NCBI GenBank assembly: GCA_964414835.1
Contig: CAYPWY010000009.1
Coordinates: 8,300 to 72,299 of the forward strand
DNA length: 64,000 nt
Direction of reading: 5' to 3'
Origin: Eshraghiella sp964414835
Lineage (GTDB): Bacteria > Bacillota > Clostridia > Lachnospirales > Lachnospiraceae
The first letter of the stretch is position 1. Every line of letters starts with the position of its first letter. Position numbers and translations under genes: made by a program. Positions 43,690 through 53,106 of this stretch are shown here, one piece after another. The notes below the pieces were generated by a model. That model was not told where the DNA came from and did not search any database. It was given only the letters and a program-made list of their open reading frames with translations.

Positions 43690-45834
43690 ATGAGACATAT
43701 TTTTATTAATATGCGTAAGTACTGGCTGTCAGTGCTTATTATATTTGTCTTGCTGGTACTTCAGGCATTCTGTGATTTTTCACTGCCTGACTATACATCA
43801 AAGCTTATAGACACAGGAATTACCAATAACGGAATTGAATATGCAACACCTGACAAGGTAAGTTATGCTTCCTATATTGGCGTTTCCCTAATTATGACTG
43901 AAGATGAACTTATGCTTTGGCAGGAATATTATCAGCCGGATGACCAAGGCGTGTACTGTCTTGTTGATGGAGCTGATAAACAGGAATTGGATAAGACATT
44001 TGTGGAGCCGTTGGCGGTATATAGTATCATATCCCAAATGTCAGCACAGGAAACTGTCAATGACTCTGCAATGACGGGACAGACTCAGGATGCCATGTCT
44101 GACATGCATACAATGAGAACGGCAATACAGGATAAACTGTCGGAGCTTGGAGATTCCATGCTTACAAGCTATGCAATTCTCTTTACAAAGAATGAATATG
44201 AGACACTGGGAGTGGATTTGGTAAAACTAAGGTCGCAATATTTGTGGAAGACCGGAGGAATGATGCTGGTTTTTGCCATGGGAATGATGGTAATAGCCAT
44301 TGCCGTAGGATACCTTGCATCAAAAGTAGGTGCAGGAGTAGGGCGTGATTTGCGCAAAAAAGTATTTGAAAAGGTTGTAAGATTTTCGGATGGGGAGATT
44401 AATAAATTTTCTACGGCATCATTGATTACCAGAACCACCAATGATGTTCAGCAGATTCAGATGGTAACAGTTATACTGCTGAGACTGGTGTTGTATGCGC
44501 CGGTTATGGCAGTAGGCGGAATAATAATGGTTATAAGGACCGGAGCGGGAATGGGATATATTATTGTGATGGCGGTTGCCGCCATTGCGGTACTTATGAT
44601 ATGCCTTCTTGTAATAGCCATGCCTAAGTTTAAGATGATGCAGAAGCTTGTGGACAAGGTCAACCTTGTATCCAGAGAAATACTTACGGGAATACCTGTA
44701 ATCAGGGCATTCAGCCGTGAGAAACATGAAGAGAAGCGTTTTGATGCTGCCAATAAGGAGCTTACAGGGGTTATGCTTTTTACTAACAGGGTAATGACCT
44801 TTATGATGCCAATACTTATGATAATTATGAATGCCATATCGGTACTTATTGTGTGGACTGCATCCCACAGGATAGACCAGGGTGTCATGGAGGTTGGTAC
44901 AATGACTGCTTTTATCACTTATACAATGATGATAGTTATGTCATTTCTGATGCTTACCATGGTATCAATTATGCTTCCGAGAGCCGGAGTTGCGGCAGAC
45001 AGAATTGACGAAGTGCTTAGGACGAAGGTTTCAGTCAATGACAAGGAAGATGCCATTACACTTGAAAATACCAAAGGCATAGTAAAATTCAACAATGTAA
45101 GCTTTTGCTATCCGGATGCGGAAAGCAATGTGCTTGAAAATATAGATTTTGAGGCAAGACCGGGAACCACAACAGCTATCATAGGAAGCACCGGATGCGG
45201 AAAATCAACTCTTATCAATCTTATACCGCGTTTCTTTGATGTTACTGAAGGAAGTGTGACTGTTGATGGAAAGGATGTAAGGGATATATCACTGGAAAGC
45301 CTCCGTCATAATATAGGATATGTTCCCCAGAAGGGAGTACTTTTTTCAGGCACGATTGCTGATAATATAAAGTATGGACAGCTTAAGGATTCCGACGAGG
45401 AAATGTTTGAAGCTGCCCGGATAGCGCAGGCTGTGGAATTTATAGATTCAAAGCCGGACAGATATGACAGTCCTATATCACAGGGCGGAACCAATGTATC
45501 GGGAGGTCAGAAACAAAGACTTTCCATAGCCAGAGCAATAGCCAGAAATCCTATGATTTATATTTTTGATGACAGTTTTTCGGCATTGGATTTTAAGACG
45601 GATGCGGCGCTTCGTAAAGCGCTGGGGCCTAAGGTCAAGGACAAAACTGTGTTTATTGTGGCACAGCGCATAAGCACCATACTTTATGCAGAGCAGATAA
45701 TTGTTCTTGATGATGGAAAGATGGTCGGAAAAGGAACTCATAAGGAACTGATGAAGAGCTGTGACGTATATAAGCAGATAGCTACCTCACAGCTTTCGGA
45801 AAAAGAATTATCAAAAAGTCTGGAGGAGGAATAG
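43690..45834 (+). CDS. Heterodimeric ABC exporter subunit with degenerate ATP site and large extracellular loop
   Basis: A 714-residue membrane domain plus ATPase fusion. Six helices, but with about 130-150 residues inserted between helices 1 and 2 (about 40-185), predicted outside. Walker A GSTGCGKST and signature VSGGQKQRLSIARAIA are canonical; Walker B IYIFDDSFSALD has Asp instead of the catalytic Glu, as in TM287-type subunits. The partner encoded next supplies the active Walker B. GGGAGGA precedes ATG 43690. It is likely a drug, lipid or peptide exporter; the substrate is unknown. An AT-rich 131-nt leader precedes the gene with no recognisable regulator nearby. Confidence 0.93.
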   Translation: MRHIFINMRKYWLSVLIIFVLLVLQAFCDFSLPDYTSKLIDTGITNNGIEYATPDKVSYASYIGVSLIMTEDELMLWQEYYQPDDQGVYCLVDGADKQELDKTFVEPLAVYSIISQMSAQETVNDSAMTGQTQDAMSDMHTMRTAIQDKLSELGDSMLTSYAILFTKNEYETLGVDLVKLRSQYLWKTGGMMLVFAMGMMVIAIAVGYLASKVGAGVGRDLRKKVFEKVVRFSDGEINKFSTASLITRTTNDVQQIQMVTVILLRLVLYAPVMAVGGIIMVIRTGAGMGYIIVMAVAAIAVLMICLLVIAMPKFKMMQKLVDKVNLVSREILTGIPVIRAFSREKHEEKRFDAANKELTGVMLFTNRVMTFMMPILMIIMNAISVLIVWTASHRIDQGVMEVGTMTAFITYTMMIVMSFLMLTMVSIMLPRAGVAADRIDEVLRTKVSVNDKEDAITLENTKGIVKFNNVSFCYPDAESNVLENIDFEARPGTTTAIIGSTGCGKSTLINLIPRFFDVTEGSVTVDGKDVRDISLESLRHNIGYVPQKGVLFSGTIADNIKYGQLKDSDEEMFEAARIAQAVEFIDSKPDRYDSPISQGGTNVSGGQKQRLSIARAIARNPMIYIFDDSFSALDFKTDAALRKALGPKVKDKTVFIVAQRISTILYAEQIIVLDDGKMVGKGTHKELMKSCDVYKQIATSQLSEKELSKSLEEE

Positions 45835-45837
45835 AAT

Positions 45838-47700
45838 ATGGAAAATAACACAAACAGACCTGACCAGACATCAAAACCAATGGGCGGACCAATGGGACGC
45901 GGTCCCGTTGGCGGAACCGGTGAGAAAGCCAAAAATTTTAAAGGTACAATCCGAAAGCTGTTCAGATATATAGGCAGCTACAAATACGCAGTAGTTATAT
46001 TTGCCGTATTTGCAATAGGAAGTACGGTGTTCAATGTTATGGCACCTAAGACTCTCGGCAAGGCAACCAATGAATTGCAGAGCGGTTTTGTGGCAAAGCT
46101 TACGGGAACGGGTCAGATTGACTTTGACAAAATCGGACACATTCTTCTGCTTGTGCTGGCAATATATGCGGTTTCGGCCATATTCAATCTTGTGCAGGGC
46201 TTTATCATGACGGGAATTACCCAGAAGCTTTGTTATAGAATGAGGAAGGAAATATCCGAGAAAATCAACCGTATGCCTATGAAATATTTTGAGAGCAGAA
46301 CTAACGGTGAAGTGCTTTCAAGAATAACTAATGATATAGATACTCTCGGAAACGGACTTAACCAGTCGCTGACAACACTTGTTACATCAATAACAACAAT
46401 TATCGGTGTGTTTGTTATGATGCTGACCATAAGCCCTGTTATGACCATAATTGCCGTACTTATCATACCTGTCAGCATGGTGCTGCTTGGACTTGTTATG
46501 GGAAAATCACAGAAATTTTTCCGCACACAGCAGGAATATGTGGGACATATCAACGGACAGGTTGAGGAGGTTTATTCGGGGCATAATGTAGTGAAAGCAT
46601 TTAACAAAGAGGATGATGTGCTCAAGACCTTTAATGACACCAACGAGGTCCTCTATGCATCCGCATGGAAGTCACAGTTCATATCCGGAATGATGATGCC
46701 GATTATGCAGTTTGTAGGAAATCTGGGATATGTGGCGGTTGCGATTTCCGGTGCATTTCTTGCCGGTAAGGGCGTTATTATGATTGGTGATATTCAGGCT
46801 TTTATACAGTATGTCAAGAACTTTACGCAGCCTATACAGCAGATTGCACAGGTATCTAATATGATGCAGTCCATGGTAGCAGCTGCGGAACGTGTTTTTG
46901 AGCTGCTTGAAGAGGAGGAAGAAGACCGTTTTGCACAGAATCCTGTACAGCCTGAACACATAGAAGGCAAGGTTGAATTTGACCATGTACGGTTTGGCTA
47001 TAAAGAAGATAAGATAATCATCAATGATTTCAGCGCCGATGTAAATCCGGGGCAGCAGATTGCAATAGTAGGTCCTACAGGAGCAGGAAAGACCACAATG
47101 GTTAAGCTTCTTATGAGGTTCTATGATGTCAATTCAGGGGAAATAAGACTGGACGGACACAATATTAAGGATTACGACAGAAGTGCTTTGAGGGAAGCAT
47201 TCGGAATGGTGCTTCAGGACACATGGCTTTTTAAGGGAACAATAATGGAAAACATACGCTATGGAAGACTGGATGCCACTGATGAGGAGGTGATAGCGGC
47301 AGCAAAATCAGCTCACGCCCATCATTTTATAGAGACGCTTCCTGACGGTTATAATATGGAGCTTAATGAAGATGCTACAAATGTTTCACAGGGACAGAAA
47401 CAGCTTTTGACTATAGCCAGGGCTATTCTTGCCGATAATCCGGTTCTTATTCTTGATGAGGCAACCTCCTCTGTGGATACAAGGACGGAGCATAGAATAC
47501 AGAGGGCCATGGATAACCTTATGAGGGGAAGAACAAGCTTTGTAATCGCACACAGACTGTCTACAATTAAAAATGCAGACCTTATTCTTGTAATGAAGGA
47601 TGGAGATATAATAGAACAGGGAACCCATAATGAGCTTATGGCACGGAATGGATTTTACGCCGGACTGTATAATTCTCAGTTTGAAGAAATTACGGCATAA
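45838..47700 (+). CDS. Heterodimeric ABC exporter partner subunit
   Basis: A 620-residue exporter half-transporter with a short, Gly/Pro-rich N-terminal tail (GGPMGRGPVGGTG), six membrane helices, and an ATPase domain: Walker A GPTGAGKTT, Walker B VLILDEATSSVD with catalytic Glu. Its signature motif NVSQGQKQLLTIARAI has Gln in place of Gly (LSGGQ). With the upstream gene this makes one active and one degenerate ATP site. It starts 3 nt after its partner, with the ribosome binding site inside that gene. Confidence 0.95.
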   Translation: MENNTNRPDQTSKPMGGPMGRGPVGGTGEKAKNFKGTIRKLFRYIGSYKYAVVIFAVFAIGSTVFNVMAPKTLGKATNELQSGFVAKLTGTGQIDFDKIGHILLLVLAIYAVSAIFNLVQGFIMTGITQKLCYRMRKEISEKINRMPMKYFESRTNGEVLSRITNDIDTLGNGLNQSLTTLVTSITTIIGVFVMMLTISPVMTIIAVLIIPVSMVLLGLVMGKSQKFFRTQQEYVGHINGQVEEVYSGHNVVKAFNKEDDVLKTFNDTNEVLYASAWKSQFISGMMMPIMQFVGNLGYVAVAISGAFLAGKGVIMIGDIQAFIQYVKNFTQPIQQIAQVSNMMQSMVAAAERVFELLEEEEEDRFAQNPVQPEHIEGKVEFDHVRFGYKEDKIIINDFSADVNPGQQIAIVGPTGAGKTTMVKLLMRFYDVNSGEIRLDGHNIKDYDRSALREAFGMVLQDTWLFKGTIMENIRYGRLDATDEEVIAAAKSAHAHHFIETLPDGYNMELNEDATNVSQGQKQLLTIARAILADNPVLILDEATSSVDTRTEHRIQRAMDNLMRGRTSFVIAHRLSTIKNADLILVMKDGDIIEQGTHNELMARNGFYAGLYNSQFEEITA

Positions 47701-47763
47701 AATTGTGGACTTAAAGAACAAAAAGCTGTATTATAATAGTATAACATTTGGGAGGAAAACAGA

Positions 47764-48180
47764 GTGAAGAATGTAGAAGTAACGATTAATCCAACAGAAG
47801 TGAGAAGTGTTAAATATTCCAATGCATTTTCCAAAAAACCTGGAGAGAAGATTTCTCTTTCAGTTAAGTCAGAGGCGTCAATCAAACTGAATCCGACTAA
47901 TCCTGTGGTTGCCATAGTCATAGTAAAGGTTGTGGTTGAGGACCCGGATAAATGTATACAGATGGAAATAGAGACTATTACAGGAGTGACAGTCAGCACA
48001 TTTATAGATAATCTTGACCAGTTTATTAAGGGAAAATATCTTCCGGTAATAATTATGTCAGCCAATGAGAAGGTAAGGACGCTCAGTGCAATGATGGGTG
48101 CGCCTATCAAGATACCTAATCCAAGATTTGCAACAGCGTCTGACGGAACAGTATCAGAAGGCGCAAGTCTTACACAGTAA
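47764..48180 (+). CDS. Small beta-rich protein, possibly SecB-like
   Basis: A 138-residue soluble protein starting at GTG 47764, with GGGAGG 8 nt upstream; no in-frame ATG is nearby. The layout is several beta strands (EVRSVKYSNAFSK, VAIVIVKVVVEDP), then an amphipathic helix and MMGAPIKIPNPRF. The order of strands, helix and a Pro-rich end recalls SecB-type chaperones, which occur as divergent forms in Lachnospiraceae, but I cannot confirm it. It lies between the ABC exporter and a CDF transporter with 23 nt to the latter. Confidence 0.6.
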   Translation: MKNVEVTINPTEVRSVKYSNAFSKKPGEKISLSVKSEASIKLNPTNPVVAIVIVKVVVEDPDKCIQMEIETITGVTVSTFIDNLDQFIKGKYLPVIIMSANEKVRTLSAMMGAPIKIPNPRFATASDGTVSEGASLTQ

Positions 48181-48203
48181 TACACGCTGCGAGAGGGCGG
48201 TAT

Positions 48204-49382
48204 ATGATATCTTTTTTAGCAGGCATTTTTATCAAAGACAGATATAACTATGATAAGAGTACGGTCAGGAAAAAATACGGCACGCTTACAGGTATTGTAG
48301 GAATAATACTTAATGTGCTGCTTTTTGCAGGCAAATTTATTGCAGGAACACTAAGCGGAGCAATATCAATCACGGTGGATGCATTTAATAACCTGTCTGA
48401 CGCAGGTTCATCAGTTATATCTCTGGCAGGATTTCAGATGGCAGATAAGAAGCCTGACCCTGCTCATCCTTTTGGTCATGGAAGGATGGAATATATAGCA
48501 GGACTTTTTGTATCAGTCCTGATTATTATAATGGGATTTGAGCTTGCCAAGAGTTCAATTCATAAGATAATATCACCCTCGGAAGTTGACGACAGTGTTT
48601 TGGCAATCATTGTGCTTATAGCTGCCATAGTGGTTAAGCTGTATATGTTTTCATATAACAGAGCATACGGTAAAAAAATTAATTCAGCCTCTATGAAAGC
48701 CACAGCTGCCGATTCCATAAGTGATTCCATAGCTACCGGGGTTGTGCTTATCTGTATACTGATTACCAGATATACAGGGATTAATGTAGATGGATACGCA
48801 GGCGCGGCAGTTTCATGTTTTATTCTTTTTACAGGATTTAAGTCTATTAAAGAAACCGTGGACCCGCTTTTGGGGAAGCAGCCGGATTCGGAGTTTGTCA
48901 ATCGCATACGTGATATTGTTATGTCATATGAGGAGATAATAAGTATTCACGATTTGGTGGTTCACGATTATGGTCCGGGCAGATGTATGATTTCTCTTCA
49001 CGGAGAAGTATCGGAGGATGGTAATCTTGTAAATCTACATGATGCCATAGACAGATGCGAAAGAGAACTGCACGATACCCTTGGATGTGAGGCTGTCATA
49101 CACATGGACCCGGTTTCGATTAACAACGAAAGAGTCATATCAATGAAACATGCAGTCGAGAATATGATATCGGAGTATGACGATACAATCACAATCCACG
49201 ATTTCCGGGTTGTTGACGGCAACACACATACCAATGTGATTTTTGATGCGGTCATACCGTCAGGTTCGGATAAAACCTCCCAGGAGGTCAAATCCGCTAT
49301 GGAAACCATAGTCAGCAGACTTCCGGGCAACTGTATCGGCGTAATCAATGTTGATATGGAGTATGCCGAGTGGAACGGATAA
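48204..49382 (+). CDS. Cation diffusion facilitator family metal exporter
   Basis: A 392-residue CDF transporter: six membrane helices and a C-terminal cytosolic metal-binding domain (about 215-300), with an additional C-terminal extension. TM2 reads VDAFNNLSDAGSS (Asp and Asn at the transport site) and TM5 ADSISDSIATG (Asp and Asp). The absence of the TM5 His of Zn transporters and the N/D-rich site favour Mn2+ or Fe2+ over Zn2+, which is an inference. PFGHGRMEYIAG is the typical loop. GAGAGGGCGG precedes ATG 48204. Confidence 0.92.
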   Translation: MISFLAGIFIKDRYNYDKSTVRKKYGTLTGIVGIILNVLLFAGKFIAGTLSGAISITVDAFNNLSDAGSSVISLAGFQMADKKPDPAHPFGHGRMEYIAGLFVSVLIIIMGFELAKSSIHKIISPSEVDDSVLAIIVLIAAIVVKLYMFSYNRAYGKKINSASMKATAADSISDSIATGVVLICILITRYTGINVDGYAGAAVSCFILFTGFKSIKETVDPLLGKQPDSEFVNRIRDIVMSYEEIISIHDLVVHDYGPGRCMISLHGEVSEDGNLVNLHDAIDRCERELHDTLGCEAVIHMDPVSINNERVISMKHAVENMISEYDDTITIHDFRVVDGNTHTNVIFDAVIPSGSDKTSQEVKSAMETIVSRLPGNCIGVINVDMEYAEWNG

Positions 49383-49403
49383 TACAGTCATACGTGAGAA
49401 ATG

Positions 49404-50414
49404 CTATATACAGAATATCTTATCTGAGGATATATATTGAGATAATCCGGCTCTTGCGAAATCAAGCATTTCGCGGGAGCTTTTTTCGTTATAGGTGCAT
49501 ACGCCATTTACATTGGTATATGGGTATGCCGTCACAGAATTGATGCGTCTGTTTCTCATGGCTTTTATATATGATGCGGATATCCTGAAAAGTCCCAGAC
49601 TCACATCAAGGACTGCTTCGGCAGGTATGCAGTCAAAAACCCTGCGGTAAAGTCCGGAGTATATCTGCTTGTAGTCAGGGACATAAATCATAGGGTCAAA
49701 ACACAGCCTTATTGTGTATCCGGCATCACAGGCGTTTTTCAATGCATTAAGGCGCAAATCAAGGGATGGAGTACGATGCTCAAAGGCGTTTGTGATATAA
49801 TCAGGTGATAATGTCCACGCAAAAATAATATTTTCACCTTTGGAAAAATGTCTGAAGCCCTCGGTGTAGGCTGATTTTGTCCGTATCTCTATGGTAAGCT
49901 CCTTGTGCGCTGCGGCAAAGCTGCACCAGCGTTTCACAAATCCTGTAATGCCTTCCATGGCAAGCATATCAGTATCATATGAGATACATAAATATACCGG
50001 ATGCCTTGTGAGAAGCGCTTCAACCTCTGCAAATATATCCTCAATATTTACGAAGACCACTATGTTGCCGGAAGGGTACATTCCCTGAAGATAGCAGTAT
50101 TCGCAGTCGTATATGCAGTTCATTATATTGGAAGTATAATAAAAATAATGATTGTTAAAGCTTTGACAAACCCTTGCGCCGGGATATATAAGCTCGCCGT
50201 GTTTTACGGCAAGTATCAGTGCAGGAGCATTTTTCTGGATGGAATAATCCTGATGCCCCCTGTTAAAAACATCCTTATAATGGTTTATATTAATCCGGAC
50301 AGATTTGCGAAACCTGTCAAGAAGCTGTCGGGTTACAGCATAGCCGTAAGCCTCATTTTCTATATATATGTGTGAGAAATAATCAACTGATGATATATCT
50401 GTAAATGTCGTCAT
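49404..50414 (-). CDS. Spore photoproduct lyase-like radical SAM protein
   Basis: A 336-residue radical-SAM protein of the SPL family, with the cluster motif CIYDCEYCYLQG (CxxxCxxC). SPL repairs the thymine dimer of spores, but this lineage includes non-spore-formers with SPL paralogues. By remembered alignment with B. subtilis SplB, the hydrogen-donating Cys141 region reads SYDTDMLAME, where that Cys appears replaced by Tyr. It may therefore act on a different substrate. ATG 50414 (MTTFTDISS) is chosen because it follows a GAGGGT and because the ATG at 50477 lies deep in the upstream gene; it still overlaps that gene by 32 nt. Confidence 0.85.
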   Translation of the reverse strand: MTTFTDISSVDYFSHIYIENEAYGYAVTRQLLDRFRKSVRININHYKDVFNRGHQDYSIQKNAPALILAVKHGELIYPGARVCQSFNNHYFYYTSNIMNCIYDCEYCYLQGMYPSGNIVVFVNIEDIFAEVEALLTRHPVYLCISYDTDMLAMEGITGFVKRWCSFAAAHKELTIEIRTKSAYTEGFRHFSKGENIIFAWTLSPDYITNAFEHRTPSLDLRLNALKNACDAGYTIRLCFDPMIYVPDYKQIYSGLYRRVFDCIPAEAVLDVSLGLFRISASYIKAMRNRRINSVTAYPYTNVNGVCTYNEKSSREMLDFARAGLSQYISSDKIFCI

Positions 50415-50901
50415 ATATTTTTTTACCCTCGTTTTTAGTGGAAACCGGAAGTGTATAGCTGCTGTATATATGCTCAATTAGTTTTGACACATCTCCGATA
50501 GTAGAGTAATATGTGAACAGCTGTATAAATGAATTTCGCATTGTTGCGGACAGGGAAAGCAGGTCACACAGCTTTTGGACTGATTCAATCATGCCGCCGT
50601 CCGGCTCTGCATGACCATACACGTTCTGACAGGATGAAATTACGGCATCCGAAAAATCATCGAGCGCGCCAATATCGGTGACAGAAAGAAAAATACAGTG
50701 AGCACTGCCATGCTGACGCAAAAGTGAACGGGCATCATTGTAAACCTGATGGTTTATCAGTTCTTTTTCCTGAAACGGATGTGTAAAGGCTATATCGGGG
50801 TACAGGCTTATGGACTGAGTTGTATCGGAAATTTTGTTATATATGGTGTCGGAATCCTGGTCCACCACATAAAAAATAAAATCTTTATTCTGCTTAATCA
50901 T
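50383..50901 (-). CDS. Hypothetical protein between SDR and SPL-like genes
   Basis: A 172-residue soluble protein (MIKQNKDFIFYVVDQDSDTIY) with no family I recognise. Its first 100 residues look like an alpha/beta fold (FIFYVVDQDSD, AHCIFLSVTDIG), the rest is helical. It overlaps the SDR gene by 8 nt and the SPL-like gene by 32 nt, so all three are one operon and probably act together. AGAGG lies upstream of the ATG. Confidence 0.72.
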   Translation of the reverse strand: MIKQNKDFIFYVVDQDSDTIYNKISDTTQSISLYPDIAFTHPFQEKELINHQVYNDARSLLRQHGSAHCIFLSVTDIGALDDFSDAVISSCQNVYGHAEPDGGMIESVQKLCDLLSLSATMRNSFIQLFTYYSTIGDVSKLIEHIYSSYTLPVSTKNEGKKIYDDIYRYIIS

Positions 50902-51604
50902 CGCTGCAACCTCTGTTTTTGCGCATAATTCTGTGAAACTGAGGGGTAATTGTGATGTCCCCTATATTGACGCCCTCAGGACGGGATATGGCATAAATCA
51001 CCGCATCTGCAATAACATCGGAACTGAGAGAGCAGCCCTTTGATGTGTCTGCCGTAAAATCTGCATTGCGGTACAGTGATGTGTCCGTCATATCCGGATG
51101 GATTGTAACCACGCGCACACCGTGTTTGCGAACCTCGTCAAAAAGGCTTGAAGAAAAGCTTGAAAGCCCTGATTTGACGGCACCGTATGCGGCACCGTGG
51201 GTATTGCTGCTTTTCTTGGCGGTTACGCTTGAAATATTTATAATTACACCGCCGGTCTTTTTTAACTGCTTCATAAGAAGAGAGCATAAAAGCATGGGAA
51301 CCTCAAGATTGACTGTGGTAAGCTGGTGTATCTGAGCCGGAGTCAGAGTTTCGTGAAGACCGTAGAAGCCTATCCCCGCATTATTGATTAGTATATCAAA
51401 GCAGTATTCAGATGTCAGCTTAGAGACAGTATTACATAGTAACTTGGTGTCAGTCAAATCTATAAGGATTTCGCTGTAAAACCGGTTATTAATATCTGCA
51501 CTTGTTCTGGAAATGCCCACAACGCGAAAACCCTCTGATAAAAGTGCAAGTGCAGCCGCACGCCCTATTCCCTTGGACGTGCCGGTGATAAGTGCTGTTT
51601 TCAT
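50894..51604 (-). CDS. Short-chain dehydrogenase/reductase family oxidoreductase
   Basis: A 236-residue classical SDR: cofactor loop TGTSKGIGRAAA (TGxxxGxG), NNAGIGFYG, the active-site Ser in INISSVTAKK and the catalytic YGAVK (YxxxK). The substrate is unknown. AAGGTGG precedes the ATG. It is the first gene of the three-gene minus-strand operon with an unknown protein and the SPL-like radical-SAM enzyme. Confidence 0.93.
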   Translation of the reverse strand: MKTALITGTSKGIGRAAALALLSEGFRVVGISRTSADINNRFYSEILIDLTDTKLLCNTVSKLTSEYCFDILINNAGIGFYGLHETLTPAQIHQLTTVNLEVPMLLCSLLMKQLKKTGGVIINISSVTAKKSSNTHGAAYGAVKSGLSSFSSSLFDEVRKHGVRVVTIHPDMTDTSLYRNADFTADTSKGCSLSSDVIADAVIYAISRPEGVNIGDITITPQFHRIMRKNRGCSDD

Positions 51605-51752
51605 ATGGATTCCACCTTACATATTTTTTGAACAGGTTATTCTGATAATATATATCAGTATAATGAATATTTTGCAAAAAGTCAAAACACCCGTTGACGG
51701 TTGGACTAAAATAACATATTATTAAGTAAGTATCTATATGGAGGATTGAACT

Positions 51753-52997
51753 GTGGAGGAAAATAAAAACAGCAAAAAACTACCCATAATAATAGTAATG
51801 GCTGCTCTTGTGGTATTGGCTGCTGCGGCTTTGACAGCAATGTTCATTGTTAAGTCCAAGAGCCATCAGGTAACGGCGGCTGAGCATATGGATAATGCAA
51901 AGCAGTTTATGGCAGATGGGGAATATGGAAAAGCCATATCGGCATATGATAAAGCGATAGAAGCCGAGGAAACCAATCTGGATGCTTATATGGGAAAAAT
52001 AAAGGCATATGAATCCCTTGGAGATGAAACCAAGGCTGAGGAAACCATAAATGATGCCATTAAAGTCATAACCGATACATATAACAGCCAAGGCGTAGTT
52101 GTCGATAATGCTGCGGATATGTATTATTACTATGCGGATTTGCTGGTTTCAAAGGGGGACAATATGAGAGCGGAAATACTCTTGACCGAAGGCTCTGACA
52201 TAATCGAGGGACTTTTAGATGATTATTCCAATTCCCAATTTAAGCTGCACAATGATGCTCCGGTTAAAATATCAGATAATACAATTGCTTTCGGTTTATA
52301 TCCAGGCTCGGAACTTACAGGTAATGCACTGTCGGAGGATGTAACCGGTGCGGAATATGATGATGACGGAGTGGCTTTGGTAAAAGACATAAAGTATTAT
52401 AAGTATGAAACTTCCAATGGTATAAAATACTATATTATGAATGATATTCTGTGGGATGTAATCAACGAGGATGAAGACAGCTATCTTCTTCTGGCACATA
52501 ATGTAATAGATGCAGTTCCTTATAATGACGAGTATACGGCAATAGATTGGGATAACTGTTCTCTGAGAAAATGGCTTAACGAGGATTTTTATTCAATTGC
52601 ATTTAATGAAGGACAGGCCTCATTTCTGCGTGAGATTAACGTTACATCAACTATGAATCCTGATTATGGTATATACACCGGTAATAATGTTACGGATTAT
52701 GTGACAATATTGTCGGCGGAAGAGGTCAGCGAAGGCGCTAACGGATTCCAGGGAGACAGGAAGGCAGAGGAGACAGACAGAACATGCACGACAACTGATT
52801 TCGGCATTGCAAGGGGGATTCATCCTGACAGCAGCGGAATATGCAAATGGTGGCTTAGGACATGTGGAGTTGACACATATTCGGCAATGTACGTAAATAC
52901 CAACGGTGTGCTTGCATGCGACGGATATTATGTGATAGGAACGGACATAGGTGTAAGACCGGTTATATCAATCTCAAAAAGTTCAGTATTGGAATAG
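51753..52997 (+). CDS. Membrane-anchored TPR protein with DUF6273 domain
   Basis: A 414-residue protein starting at GTG 51753 (GGAGG 8 nt upstream). One membrane helix (about residues 12-34), TPR-like repeats (AEHMDNAKQFMADGEYGKAISAYDKAIEAEETNLDAY split over two units, about 45-150) and a C-terminal DUF6273 domain (about 175-410) with NCSLRKWLNEDFYSIAF and the terminal WWLRTCG and GVRPVISI segments. DUF6273 proteins are surface or extracytoplasmic proteins of unknown function common in Lachnospiraceae. A terminator follows directly. Confidence 0.88.
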   Translation: MEENKNSKKLPIIIVMAALVVLAAAALTAMFIVKSKSHQVTAAEHMDNAKQFMADGEYGKAISAYDKAIEAEETNLDAYMGKIKAYESLGDETKAEETINDAIKVITDTYNSQGVVVDNAADMYYYYADLLVSKGDNMRAEILLTEGSDIIEGLLDDYSNSQFKLHNDAPVKISDNTIAFGLYPGSELTGNALSEDVTGAEYDDDGVALVKDIKYYKYETSNGIKYYIMNDILWDVINEDEDSYLLLAHNVIDAVPYNDEYTAIDWDNCSLRKWLNEDFYSIAFNEGQASFLREINVTSTMNPDYGIYTGNNVTDYVTILSAEEVSEGANGFQGDRKAEETDRTCTTTDFGIARGIHPDSSGICKWWLRTCGVDTYSAMYVNTNGVLACDGYYVIGTDIGVRPVISISKSSVLE

Positions 52998-53003
52998 TAT
53001 TTG

Positions 53004-53040
53004 ACAGCCTTTTGCAGAAAATGCAAAAGGCTGTTTTTTT
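53004..53040 (+). terminator. Terminator after the DUF6273 gene
   Basis: A perfect 13-bp stem ACAGCCTTTTGCA and its complement with a 5-nt loop, followed by seven T residues. Confidence 0.95.
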
Positions 53041-53044
53041 GTTA

Positions 53045-53093
53045 TTGACAAATCGAACAAATGTGCTACAATGATATTACAAACAAATGTTCG
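53045..53093 (+). promoter_or_regulatory. SOS-type promoter with two LexA-like boxes
   Basis: TTGACA (53045-53050) and TACAAT (53067-53072), 16 bp apart. CGAAC-AAAT-GTGCT (53054-53067) and CAAAC-AAAT-GTTCG (53080-53093) each carry one perfect half of the Gram-positive LexA site CGAAC-N4-GTTCG. They flank the -10 and are 26 bp apart. LexA control fits the two DNA-repair genes that follow. Confidence 0.75.
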
Positions 53094-53106
53094 AGGAAAA
53101 GCAGGT

